Shown piece after piece: positions 26,570-35,169 of a DNA stretch of 64,000 nt. Under the pieces are notes generated by a model. That model ran no database searches, was not told the DNA's origin, and saw only the letters and a list, made by a program, of their open reading frames with translations. Positions within the stretch are counted from its first letter, which is position 1. Every line of letters starts with the position of its first letter. The stretch comes from an uncultured Pelagibacteraceae bacterium (GTDB lineage: Bacteria > Pseudomonadota > Alphaproteobacteria > Pelagibacterales > Pelagibacteraceae), in the NCBI GenBank assembly GCA_902562205.1, contig CACESO010000005.1, forward strand, positions 26,251 to 90,250. The letters are read 5' to 3'. A program made the position numbers and the translations under genes.

Positions 26570-27226
26570 ATGCTTACAAAAATAAAACAAAGTAAATCCG
26601 AAAAAATTTTGCTTATTTTTTTGATTTCATTAGCAATCTTTGCTGTCTCATCTTTTGTATTGATAAAAAATAAATGTCTTTTTGTAGAAAATGTTAAAAT
26701 TGATAAACTTACTTTTGAGAATAGAGAAAATATTGTTGTCATGAATATAAATTGTGGAAATGTTATCATCGAACTTTTGCCTGAGGTTTCACCCAATGCT
26801 GTTGCAAGGTTTAAAAATATGATATTTAACAAAGAATATGATGATGTAGCTTTTCATCGTGTTGTAGAAAATTTTTTAGTCCAAGCGGGAGATTTAGAAT
26901 TTGGCAAAAAAGGAGATATAAATTACACTTATATTGGTAGCGGTAAATCAAAATACAGTTTGATTAAACCAGAAAAAAATAAACCGTTTGATTTTAAAAA
27001 AGGTTCTGTTGGATTTGCGAAAAGTAAAAATGGAGACATGGAAGATAGTGAATTTTTTATACTTCTTTCAGACGCACCTTTATTTGAGGGTGAGTACACT
27101 CCGCTTGGAAATGTAACTCATGGATTTGCAGCATTAACAAAAATTAAATCTGGAAATAAGTCTGAGTATGTGTTGCGACCTGACTTTATTAATTCTTTGA
27201 GGATGTTATCTGAGATTTCTAATTGA
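26570..27226 (+). CDS. membrane-anchored cyclophilin-type peptidyl-prolyl isomerase
   Basis: A 218-residue protein with an N-terminal anchor helix (ILLIFLISLAIFAVSSFVL) and a cyclophilin domain from about residue 58: NCGNVIIELLPEVSPNAVARF, YDDVAFHRVVENFLVQAGD (catalytic Arg in FHRV), GSVGFAKS and SEFFILLSDAP. It isomerises X-Pro bonds, here most likely on the periplasmic face. It follows the HEXXH protein by nine bases and overlaps the convergent fatty-acid oxidation gene by eight. Confidence 0.9.
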   Translation: MLTKIKQSKSEKILLIFLISLAIFAVSSFVLIKNKCLFVENVKIDKLTFENRENIVVMNINCGNVIIELLPEVSPNAVARFKNMIFNKEYDDVAFHRVVENFLVQAGDLEFGKKGDINYTYIGSGKSKYSLIKPEKNKPFDFKKGSVGFAKSKNGDMEDSEFFILLSDAPLFEGEYTPLGNVTHGFAALTKIKSGNKSEYVLRPDFINSLRMLSEISN

Positions 27227-29441
27227 CCAAAGGTTTGCCAGTAGACAATGTATGCTTTATTCTATCTTGAGTTTTTTTATTTTCAATCAATCTCATAAAA
27301 GAATCTAGTTCTAATTTGTAAATATCATCCTCAGTCAATGTTTTTTCAGAATTCGTATCACCACCACTTAAAACATTTGCAAGTTCTTTTCCTACCGTCA
27401 TACCATGATCAAAGATAATTTTATCATTATAAAGTTTATCCAAAGTTTTAAACATTTTTTCTCTTACTGATTTTCCCGATAATTTAAAAGTACACTCATT
27501 ACTTGGTTTAAAATTTTTATTTTCCTCTATAACTTTTTTTGCTTCTGAAAATAAGCTATTCCTATTCATTATTTTTTTATCAGTTGGTAACAAGTATTTC
27601 AGGGGCTCGGCTTCAATTGGAGAAGATGCAGTTTTTCCATAACCTATTATTTCAAATACTTTAAGTGGTGCAAAATCTAAATCTTTCTTAGACTCCTCGC
27701 TTTGAGCCCATCTCCACAGCATCTCTTTACATCCACCTCCAGCGGGTACAAGTCCAACCATTGTCTCGACTAAACCCACTACTATATTTGTGTGAGATGT
27801 TACAAAATTGCTTTGAACCATTACTTCAAATCCACCACCTAAAGTAAGCCCAGAAGGTGCTGAGACAACAGGAAATTTTGAATACTTAAGTTGTTTACAA
27901 GTATCTTGAAAATATTTAATAAATTTTTCTATAGATTTAAAATCCCCTTTTTCAGCGAAGTTCATTGTATATGACAAATTAACACCAGCAGAAAATTGCA
28001 TACTTTCATTTATAATGATCAGAGGTTTATCTGTTGCTTTTTTTAAACTATCCATAGAGTCGTAATCTAGTGCGCATGCTTTAGTGGTAAACTCTACAAT
28101 GTTAAAATCTTTAAACCTGTAAATCTCTGCTGACTTGTTTTTATCTAAACTCAAAGCTTTAGGCTTGACCTTGCCAAGTGTTTCTATTTCGGTGTAAATT
28201 TGTCTTTCACCATAAAAGTTTTCATCTTTTTTTACTGAAAGTTCCTCTAAAAATTTGTTTCCCTTAAATTCATCAACACGATTGAAAAAATTTTTTACAC
28301 CGATTGATTTAAGCATTTCAAAGGGTCCCATAGCCCAGTTAAATCCTAATCTCATAGCTTCATCAATGTCATTGAATTTATCAGTTATACCTGGGACTAA
28401 AGATGATGCATATTTAATAATTTGAGAAATTACTGACCAAGCATATTCTCCGTATTTGTCTTTCCTGTTAATAATAGTGTTAAGGTCCACAGTATCAATT
28501 TTAAGATCAATTTTTTTAGACTCAGAATATTGTCCTGTTTGAAGGTTAATTGCCTCCAAAATTTTTTGGTTTTCTAATTTTTTCATTCTATAGAAACCAC
28601 CCTTACCTTTTCTTCCAATATAACCAGTTTCGATCAATTTTTTTACAAGTGGTATTTCTTTAGCGACCTCCTGAAATTTATCATTTTCTGGAAGTTCTTT
28701 TACAAAACTTTTTAAAACATCTGCCATCAAATCAATACCAATTAGATCATATAAACCAAACACTCCAGTTTTAGGTATTCCCATAGGTCTTCCAAAAACT
28801 GCATCAGCCTCTTCAATAGTCAATTTCATTTTAAATGCTTCAGTCATAGCAACTTGCATTGCATAAACTCCTACCCTATTTCCAAGGAAACCTGGCGTAT
28901 CGTTACAAACAATGGCTCCTTTACCAAGTTCTTTTTCACAAAAGACTTTCAAAGAATTAATTTTTTTTAAATCATTATTTTCATTTTTTACTATTTCTAA
29001 CAAACCCATGTATCTAACTGGATTAAAGAAGTGTGTTATGCAAAAATCTTTTTTTTGCTCATCAGTCATATTTTCGGATAGAATTTTAATTGGAATTGAG
29101 GAAGTGTTAGATGAGACAATAGCTCCATCTTTCCTATTATCAAAGATTTTTTTATAAATTTGATGTTTAATATCTATTCTTTCAACCACAGCTTCGACTA
29201 TCCAGTCTGCCTCTTTTACAACTTTAAAATCATCGTTGATATTGCCAACTTTGATATTATCAATTTTTGATTTATCAATTAATAATGGCGGTCTTGATTT
29301 ATGTATTCGCTCTCTTGCCTTGGTGCTTATGTCAGTCGTAAGATCTAATAAAGTAACTGGTACATTCGCATTACATAAATGAGCAGCGATTCCACTACCC
29401 ATAGTTCCAGAGCCTATTACAACAACCTTTTTGATTTCCAT
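27219..29441 (-). CDS. 3-hydroxyacyl-CoA dehydrogenase / enoyl-CoA hydratase fusion
   Basis: A 740-residue bifunctional beta-oxidation protein. The N-terminal Rossmann part starts with VVVIGSGTMGSGIAAHLC, followed by SSNTSSIPI, THFFNPVRYMGLLEIV and a helical C-domain with a second degenerate repeat (RLGFNWAMGPFEM). The crotonase-fold domain lies at ~450-640, with NESMQFSAGVNLS and PSGLTLGGGFEVMVQS. The order (dehydrogenase first, hydratase second) is that of FadN-type rather than FadB-type fusions. It sits three bases from the ABC permease genes but belongs functionally to acyl-CoA oxidation. Confidence 0.88.
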   Translation of the reverse strand: MEIKKVVVIGSGTMGSGIAAHLCNANVPVTLLDLTTDISTKARERIHKSRPPLLIDKSKIDNIKVGNINDDFKVVKEADWIVEAVVERIDIKHQIYKKIFDNRKDGAIVSSNTSSIPIKILSENMTDEQKKDFCITHFFNPVRYMGLLEIVKNENNDLKKINSLKVFCEKELGKGAIVCNDTPGFLGNRVGVYAMQVAMTEAFKMKLTIEEADAVFGRPMGIPKTGVFGLYDLIGIDLMADVLKSFVKELPENDKFQEVAKEIPLVKKLIETGYIGRKGKGGFYRMKKLENQKILEAINLQTGQYSESKKIDLKIDTVDLNTIINRKDKYGEYAWSVISQIIKYASSLVPGITDKFNDIDEAMRLGFNWAMGPFEMLKSIGVKNFFNRVDEFKGNKFLEELSVKKDENFYGERQIYTEIETLGKVKPKALSLDKNKSAEIYRFKDFNIVEFTTKACALDYDSMDSLKKATDKPLIIINESMQFSAGVNLSYTMNFAEKGDFKSIEKFIKYFQDTCKQLKYSKFPVVSAPSGLTLGGGFEVMVQSNFVTSHTNIVVGLVETMVGLVPAGGGCKEMLWRWAQSEESKKDLDFAPLKVFEIIGYGKTASSPIEAEPLKYLLPTDKKIMNRNSLFSEAKKVIEENKNFKPSNECTFKLSGKSVREKMFKTLDKLYNDKIIFDHGMTVGKELANVLSGGDTNSEKTLTEDDIYKLELDSFMRLIENKKTQDRIKHTLSTGKPLVN

Positions 29442-29444
29442 TTT

Positions 29445-30299
29445 TTATCTATTTATTCCTCTGAGCCTTTCAGATCTTCGTCTTAATAGCTCAGCTGTAA
29501 CAAGAATTAATGTAGATAAAATTATTAAACATGTCGCAACAGCTAATATTGTTGGGCTTAACTGCTCTCTTAACCCGGTCCACATTTGAATTGGAATTGT
29601 TGTATTTTCTAGACCAGCTAAGAATAAAACCACCACAACTTCGTCGAAAGATGTAACGAAAGCAAACAAGCCTCCAGATATTACTCCTGGTAGAATTAAT
29701 GGTAGTGTAATTTTCATAAATGTATTTACTGGATCACTACCTAAGCTTGATGCAGCTCGTGTAACACTGTGGTCAAAGCCTGATAAAGTTGCTGTTACGG
29801 TAATTACAACGAAAGGTGTTCCTAAAATTATGTGTGCTAATACAATTCCAGTATGTGTAGCAGCAAGTCCTGCTTTTGCCATAAAGAAAAATATTGCAAC
29901 TCCAGAAATGATTAATGGTACAATCATTGGTGAAATTAAAGTTGCCATAATTAATCCTTTATAAGGCATATGTCTGCTACTTAATCCTAGCGCAGCCACA
30001 GTTCCAAGGAGAACTGATCCTAAAGTTGCAAATATTGCGATTATAAAACTATTTTTTGCTGCAAGACCCCATGGATTTTTCGTCCCGTAGATCATATCTT
30101 TATACCATCTTAAAGAAAATGCATCAGGATCAAGGTTTTTCATCCCTTCAGAAAAACTTAAAAATTCTTCAGCGTTAAAGGATAATGGAAATATCACGAA
30201 GAGAGGCGCGATTAAAAAGAAAAATACGCAAGTACAAATAGTGATATAGAAGTAGTGCCAAACTCTATAACGTGTCTCAGTATACTTTGGTAATGCCAT
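29445..30299 (-). CDS. ABC transporter permease (PotC-like)
   Basis: A 284-residue inner-membrane protein with six predicted helices and the EAA coupling loop, TRAASSLGSDPVNTFMKITLP, typical of spermidine/putrescine-type type I importers. It forms the translocation pore with the PotB-like protein, two bases upstream. The C-terminal EDLRRRSERLRGINR-like basic tail is cytoplasmic. Which molecule is carried is unknown; polyamine and ectoine-type substrates are both supported by context. Confidence 0.88.
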   Translation of the reverse strand: MALPKYTETRYRVWHYFYITICTCVFFFLIAPLFVIFPLSFNAEEFLSFSEGMKNLDPDAFSLRWYKDMIYGTKNPWGLAAKNSFIIAIFATLGSVLLGTVAALGLSSRHMPYKGLIMATLISPMIVPLIISGVAIFFFMAKAGLAATHTGIVLAHIILGTPFVVITVTATLSGFDHSVTRAASSLGSDPVNTFMKITLPLILPGVISGGLFAFVTSFDEVVVVLFLAGLENTTIPIQMWTGLREQLSPTILAVATCLIILSTLILVTAELLRRRSERLRGINR

Positions 30300-30301
30300 A
30301 A

Positions 30302-31555
30302 TTATCCTAGTTTTATATTATCTACTCCAACAAGTTTGTTGTAGACCCAATAAATTGCTAAAACCCCCGCAAGTAACATTAGTCCCATTGCAGACGCAAA
30401 GCTCCAATCTAGAGTACTTTTCATATGAAATGCGATTTGGTTACTAATTAAAGTTCCTGATGCGCCGCCCACTAATGCAGGTGTAATGTAGTATCCAATC
30501 GCCAAAATAAACACCAATAAACAACCTGCCCCAATACCTGGTATCGTTAAAGGGAAGTATACTTTCCAAAAAGCAACGAATGGAGTTCCTCCCAAAGATT
30601 TTCCAGCTCTCATTAAACTTGGGGATATTGTTTTCATTACACTGTACAAAGGTAAAACCATAAACGGCAACAATATTTGTGTCATTGCCACATAGGTACC
30701 AGTTTTATTAAACATCATTTCTGGTCTACTGTCGTCAGCAACCAATCCTATCATAACAAAAAAATCGTTAACAACTCCTTGTTGTTGTAAGAGTATCATC
30801 CAACTTGCGGTTCTTACTAATAGTGATGTCCAAAATGGAAGAAGTACGCAAATCATTAATAGGTTACTATATTTCATTGGCAAGGTAGCAAGTAAATGGG
30901 CTATTGGGTAAGCCATTAAAAAACATAAAAGAGTTACAAAGAAAGCAATCTCTAAGGTTCTTAGCCATAAAATTCTATGAATTCTTCGATCTTCTTCTAC
31001 ACTTACAATATTACCTTCTTCATTTTTATACATGTCAATTCCCTTTAAATATTTTTGACTTGTATAAGCAGGAGCACGTCTTTGTATGGCTCGCCAATAT
31101 TCAACGTCTGCCCATCTTTGGTGAACAGCCATTATTTGTTCTTTGTAATTTCCTTCCTCAAAATTTTTAGCTTTTCTTCGTAATTTTTTTAAAATACTTT
31201 TAAATCCATTCTTTGTATAATTTAATTGTGTTGAAAGTTTTCCATCTCGTTTCTCTTCAACAAGTTTTTGAAAATCTAAATAAAAAGATTCAAAAACTTC
31301 TTCTGGCGGCAATTCTTTACCATCCCATTTCTCCATTGACTTGAATGTTTTTGGCAACATCTCGGTAACCATTTTATCATCCACACTTCTCATGAGCATG
31401 TCGCCGATAGGGAAAATATATGTAATAAGTAAAAAGAGTAATAGAGGTGCCACTAAAAGAAATGCTTTGATCTTATTTTTTCTTTCAGCTTTTTTAAGAC
31501 TTACCTCAAGAGGTATGCCATCTGTTGTTAAAATTTTTTCTGTTTCACTGCTCAT
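30302..31555 (-). CDS. ABC transporter permease (PotB-like) with large periplasmic insertion
   Basis: A 417-residue permease. After the first helix (IKAFLLVAPLLLFLLITYIFP) there are about 130 charged, Lys/Glu-rich residues before the second helix, so a large periplasmic loop is predicted. The remaining five helices and the EAA loop (MRAGKSLGGTPFVAFWKVYFP) follow the type I importer pattern. Classical PotB is near 280 residues. The loop may contact the binding protein. It is separated from potD-like by 70 bases that contain a hairpin. Confidence 0.88.
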   Translation of the reverse strand: MSSETEKILTTDGIPLEVSLKKAERKNKIKAFLLVAPLLLFLLITYIFPIGDMLMRSVDDKMVTEMLPKTFKSMEKWDGKELPPEEVFESFYLDFQKLVEEKRDGKLSTQLNYTKNGFKSILKKLRRKAKNFEEGNYKEQIMAVHQRWADVEYWRAIQRRAPAYTSQKYLKGIDMYKNEEGNIVSVEEDRRIHRILWLRTLEIAFFVTLLCFLMAYPIAHLLATLPMKYSNLLMICVLLPFWTSLLVRTASWMILLQQQGVVNDFFVMIGLVADDSRPEMMFNKTGTYVAMTQILLPFMVLPLYSVMKTISPSLMRAGKSLGGTPFVAFWKVYFPLTIPGIGAGCLLVFILAIGYYITPALVGGASGTLISNQIAFHMKSTLDWSFASAMGLMLLAGVLAIYWVYNKLVGVDNIKLG

Positions 31556-31560
31556 AAATA

Positions 31561-31590
31561 AAAAAGGGCGGCTATAAATAACCGCCCTTA
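31561..31590 (-). terminator. hairpin between binding-protein and permease genes
   Basis: On the reverse strand, AAGGGCGG...CCGCCCTT forms an eight-pair stem with a short AT loop followed by a T run, 36 bases after the binding-protein stop and six bases before the permease start. This is the position of a partial terminator or mRNA-stabilising stem that lets the binding protein be made in excess of the permeases. Confidence 0.75.
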
Positions 31591-31625
31591 ATATAATATA
31601 TAATTTTAGTCTTTAAAACTTAAAA

Positions 31626-32741
31626 TTATAGACCAGCTTTCATTGCTTCCCATTTTTCACCAAGCTCTGTACCGTTATCAGCCCAGAATATTGGATCTAC
31701 TAAGAAGTAATTTTTAGTGTTAGCTGGCGCAGTTGGCATTTGTGGTACCATGTTAGTCTTACCATCTTTGTACCATGGCTCACCTGCCGCCATAACTTTA
31801 AGTGATGATTTTCTCCAAGGTGCATATGCAATGTATTTTGCACTTCCTGCTAAACCTTCTGTACTTGTCATCATCGCTAGTGCTTTTTTAGCATCAGCTT
31901 CGTTTGGTCCACCTTTAACTAATACGAAATATTCGTAGTCAAGACCTTGACCATCCCAAACTTGTTTGATTGGAGCACCTTCACCGATTTCAGCGTTGAA
32001 GAATCTTCCGTTCCAACCAGTTGCCATAACAACTTCACCTGAAACTAATAGTTCTGGTGGTTGAGCACCTGCTGACCAAAATACACATCCACCATTAGGG
32101 TCTGTGCATAATGCTTTGATTTTGTCCATTGCTCTGTTAACACCTTTTTCTGTGTTAAGAGCTTTGTAGATTTTCTTTCCACCTTTTCCTGGTTTGATAC
32201 CATCTGCAGCTAAAGCAATCTCTAAATTTGTTAAAGCGCTTTTGTAGATAGCTCTTTTTCCTGGAAACTTTTTAGTGTCAAAGAAGTCTTTTATAGTTTT
32301 TGGTGTTCCGCTTACATTCTTTGTGTTGTACGCGTAGTTCCAAGAATATAAAATGTTTCCTACAGCACATTTACTTGGCATTGGAGCAAAGAAATCTTTA
32401 CTTGCTTTTGTACCATCTGGAGCTGGTGGGAAGTCTTTGTCAAAATCAAATTCAACAAATAAACCTTCATCACATCCAGTGATAGTGTCCATAGCAAATA
32501 CGTCAATTATATCCCACGTAATTTTGCCAGCCTCTTTTTGTGCTTTAATTTCTGATAATCCACCTGAGTAGTCGACCCAATTGATCGGTACACCAAGTTT
32601 CTTAGCAGTAGGGTCACCATATCCTAGCTTTTGTGACTCTGTATATGCTCCACCCCATGATGCAACTGTAACTGCAAATGCTGATGAGCTGATAGAAAGT
32701 GCAAAAGATAGAACTAGTAACAATTTACTTAGTTTTTTCAT
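31626..32741 (-). CDS. periplasmic binding protein of polyamine-type ABC importer (PotD-like)
   Basis: A 371-residue exported protein with signal peptide LLLVLSFALSISSSAFA. The mature start VTVASWGGAYTESQKLGYGDP is the family-1 solute-binding pattern of the PotD/PotF type; KITWDIIDVFAMD and WKNGTELGEKWEAMKAGL-like ends complete it. Four cysteines occur (TGC, SKC, ALC, GGC), suggesting up to two disulfides. A strong Shine-Dalgarno and its own promoter predict high expression. Ligand not determined by sequence: polyamines or ectoine-like osmolytes. Confidence 0.9.
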   Translation of the reverse strand: MKKLSKLLLVLSFALSISSSAFAVTVASWGGAYTESQKLGYGDPTAKKLGVPINWVDYSGGLSEIKAQKEAGKITWDIIDVFAMDTITGCDEGLFVEFDFDKDFPPAPDGTKASKDFFAPMPSKCAVGNILYSWNYAYNTKNVSGTPKTIKDFFDTKKFPGKRAIYKSALTNLEIALAADGIKPGKGGKKIYKALNTEKGVNRAMDKIKALCTDPNGGCVFWSAGAQPPELLVSGEVVMATGWNGRFFNAEIGEGAPIKQVWDGQGLDYEYFVLVKGGPNEADAKKALAMMTSTEGLAGSAKYIAYAPWRKSSLKVMAAGEPWYKDGKTNMVPQMPTAPANTKNYFLVDPIFWADNGTELGEKWEAMKAGL

Positions 32742-32802
32742 TATTCCTCCGTTTAAACGTTTTATAAAAACTAATTACAACAAGATATAATGAAGGAGTC
32801 AA
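32742..32802 (-). promoter_or_regulatory. sigma70-type promoter and strong RBS of the binding-protein gene
   Basis: On the reverse strand, TTGACT (32802-32797), 17 bases, then TGTAAT (32779-32774) fit sigma70 -35 and -10 boxes with one mismatch each. About 25 bases downstream of the probable start lies GGAGG (32750-32746), four bases before ATG at 32741, a rare full Shine-Dalgarno in this window. CGTTTAAACG at 32749-32758 is a small palindrome between them. This allows expression of the binding protein independently of the upstream ATPase gene. Confidence 0.65.
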
Positions 32803-32863
32803 CCTGACATTTGGCTAAAATAGGGCTTTATTTTATCAAATAATTGAAAATTAAACCTGAGGT

Positions 32864-33952
32864 TTATTTTGGATCTAAGGCCCTAGCATCATGGCTGTTC
32901 CAACTTACATTAATTTGGTTACCCATTTTAATGTCCATATTGGCAGAGCTATTAGGAACTTTTAAAATAAATTCTTTGTTTCCGAGTAAATCAAGTCTTA
33001 CTCTTGTGTGATCTCCATGATAAATAACTTCTTCTATCTTTCCTTTAAAGTTATTGTCCATTTTTTCTTTTGTGTTAATCAAAGCTCTCTCTGGTCTAAG
33101 AGATACAGTAGTTTTATCTCCATTTGATTTAACTGAAATTGGATTTGCAACTATTTCTGTTCCATCATTTAATTTAACCTTGCATTCTTTACCAGACATG
33201 TTGGTTACTTGCCCTGCAAAAGTATTATTCTCGCCAATAAATTCAGCTACAAAGGAATTTACAGGTTCTTCGTATAATTTGTCTGGTGATGAAAGTTGTT
33301 GAACTTTTCCATCATTGAACACTGCTATTCGATTAGACATTGTTAATGCTTCACTTTGATCATGTGTTACGTAGACTACCGTAACCCCAATGCTTTCATG
33401 AATATGTTTAATTTCGTACTGCATGCTTTCTCTTAAATTTTTATCTAAAGCTCCAAGTGGTTCGTCCATTAAAACTAGTTGAGGATCAAAAACTAAAGAT
33501 CTTGCAACTGCTACTCTTTGTTGTTGACCACCAGATAATTGTCCTGGCATTCTGTTTTCAAAACCAGATAATGATACCATTGAAAGAGCTTTATCTACTT
33601 TTTTATCAATCTCATCCTTCTGAAATTTTCTGACCTTTAAAGGAAAGGCTAAATTTTCATACACTGTCATGTGAGGAAACAAGGCATAGTTTTGAAAGAC
33701 CATTCCTATTCCTCTTTTGTGTGGAGGTATATTTGAAATTGGATTTTTATCTAAATAAATTTCACCGTTTGTAGGGGTTTCGAAACCAGCTAACATCATC
33801 AAACAAGTTGTCTTACCTGATCCAGATGGCCCTAACATAGTTATGAACTCTCCTTCAGCAATATCGAGGTTTAAATCTTTAACAACAAGTACTTTTCCAT
33901 CGTAACTTTTGTCAACTTTATCGAATTTAACAAAATCTAAGTTCTTTGACAT
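32864..33952 (-). CDS. ABC transporter ATPase (PotA-like)
   Basis: A 362-residue ATPase with Walker A MLGPSGSGKTTCL, Q-loop VFQNYALFPHMTV, signature LSGGQQQRVAVARSL, Walker B VLMDEPLGALD, H-loop VYVTHDQSEALTM and a C-terminal TOBE domain (GKIEEVIYHGDHTRVRL). It drives import through the PotB/PotC-like permeases. It lies 42 bases after the M24 gene in the same direction, so EutA-like, M24 and this gene may be cotranscribed, while the binding protein has its own promoter 122 bases downstream. Confidence 0.92.
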   Translation of the reverse strand: MSKNLDFVKFDKVDKSYDGKVLVVKDLNLDIAEGEFITMLGPSGSGKTTCLMMLAGFETPTNGEIYLDKNPISNIPPHKRGIGMVFQNYALFPHMTVYENLAFPLKVRKFQKDEIDKKVDKALSMVSLSGFENRMPGQLSGGQQQRVAVARSLVFDPQLVLMDEPLGALDKNLRESMQYEIKHIHESIGVTVVYVTHDQSEALTMSNRIAVFNDGKVQQLSSPDKLYEEPVNSFVAEFIGENNTFAGQVTNMSGKECKVKLNDGTEIVANPISVKSNGDKTTVSLRPERALINTKEKMDNNFKGKIEEVIYHGDHTRVRLDLLGNKEFILKVPNSSANMDIKMGNQINVSWNSHDARALDPK

Positions 33953-33994
33953 AAGTAAAGGTTTAAAACATTTGTTGAGATTTATTTCAAGAAC

Positions 33995-35161
33995 TTATTT
34001 TACGTGTAAATCTCTTGAAAAATTGCATAAAAGTTCATTTCCACTCTCAGTTATCCTTATAGACTCTGATGACTCGACACCCCAATCACCAAATTGCATA
34101 ACAGCAATCATGTGATAACAGATATTAGGTTTTAGTTCAGTCATGTCTCCTTTGTAAATATTTAGAGTGTGTTCGCCCCAATCTGGTGGATACCCAATAC
34201 CTATAGAGTAACCTGTTCGAGATTCTTTTTTAATTCCATACTTATCCAAGACTCCCCAAAATTTTTCTGCAACATCATTAGCAGTTTTACCTGGTTTACT
34301 AGCGTTAATACCCTCCTCTAAAGCTTCATTAGTTGCTTTCATAGCATCAAGTTTTTTTTGATCTGGCTTCCCTAAGTTAATTGTTCTTGCCATTGGAGCA
34401 TGATACCTTTTATACGTACCTGATAACTCAATAATTGTTGCTTCCCCATTAACAAATTTTTTATCACTAGCAGTTAAATGTGAAGCTGATGTTCCTTTTC
34501 CAGTAGGAAGTAAAGTTGCAATACTTGCATATTCACCACCATATTCTGGGGTACCTCTAAATAGGGTTCTTTGAATTTCAGCAACAGCATCACATTGTCT
34601 TACATCTGGACTTATTGTTTCCATTGCAGTTTTCATCGCCATCTCAGAAATAGTTGCTGCCTTTTTCATATATTCGATTTCAGCAATGGATTTTTCTACT
34701 CTTACCCAATTGACTAATCTTTCAGAGTCCAAAATTTTTGCGTTTGGTAATCCCTTTTTTAACTTTTCATAACAATAAGCTGTGAAATAATGGGCATCCA
34801 TTTCTACTCCTATATTAATTTTATCCCACTTTTTTTTCCTTATTAAATCAACTAACGCATCATACGGGTGAGTCGGCCATGTATGAATATATTTTTCGTC
34901 GTAAATAATAATATTTTCCTTTTTAAGGTAAGTAGTTATAAAAGCTCCACCAGCATCCTGAGCTCTTACAAAACATAGGGGCTCTTCAGAATTTACATGA
35001 ACTATTACACATTGAGAATAATAAAAAGACCAAGCATCATATCCTGTCAGATAATTTATGTTTGCAGTATCCTGTGAAATGAGAAGTTCAATTCCTTTTT
35101 TTTGCATTTCTGATTGAACTTTTTTAAGACGATTTTTATATTCTTTGACTGTGAAATTCAT
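33995..35161 (-). CDS. doeA: M24-family ectoine hydrolase-like (DoeA/EutD)
   Basis: A 388-residue creatinase-fold protein of two domains. The N-terminal domain holds ISQDTANINYLTGYDAWSFYY. The C-terminal pita-bread domain holds GEATIIELSGTYKRYHAPMARTI and, most distinctively, SRTGYSIGIGYPPDWGEHTL and SSESIRITESG. As I recall DoeA of Halomonas, these are close matches; DoeA opens ectoine to N-acetyl-2,4-diaminobutyrate. Metal ligands of true aminopeptidases are not fully conserved, as expected for DoeA. Eight bases after the EutA-like gene, which strengthens the assignment; other cyclic or N-acyl substrates remain possible. Confidence 0.75.
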   Translation of the reverse strand: MNFTVKEYKNRLKKVQSEMQKKGIELLISQDTANINYLTGYDAWSFYYSQCVIVHVNSEEPLCFVRAQDAGGAFITTYLKKENIIIYDEKYIHTWPTHPYDALVDLIRKKKWDKINIGVEMDAHYFTAYCYEKLKKGLPNAKILDSERLVNWVRVEKSIAEIEYMKKAATISEMAMKTAMETISPDVRQCDAVAEIQRTLFRGTPEYGGEYASIATLLPTGKGTSASHLTASDKKFVNGEATIIELSGTYKRYHAPMARTINLGKPDQKKLDAMKATNEALEEGINASKPGKTANDVAEKFWGVLDKYGIKKESRTGYSIGIGYPPDWGEHTLNIYKGDMTELKPNICYHMIAVMQFGDWGVESSESIRITESGNELLCNFSRDLHVK

Positions 35162-35169
35162 ATATAAAA

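Noticed and set aside
26326-26832. 168-residue reverse ORF spanning the HEXXH and cyclophilin genes
   Set aside because: Antisense to two supported genes and without any recognisable motif.
32853-32867. TAAACCTGAGGTTTA palindrome after the ATPase gene
   Set aside because: The stem would be four pairs with a five-base loop and no T run; too weak to call a terminator.
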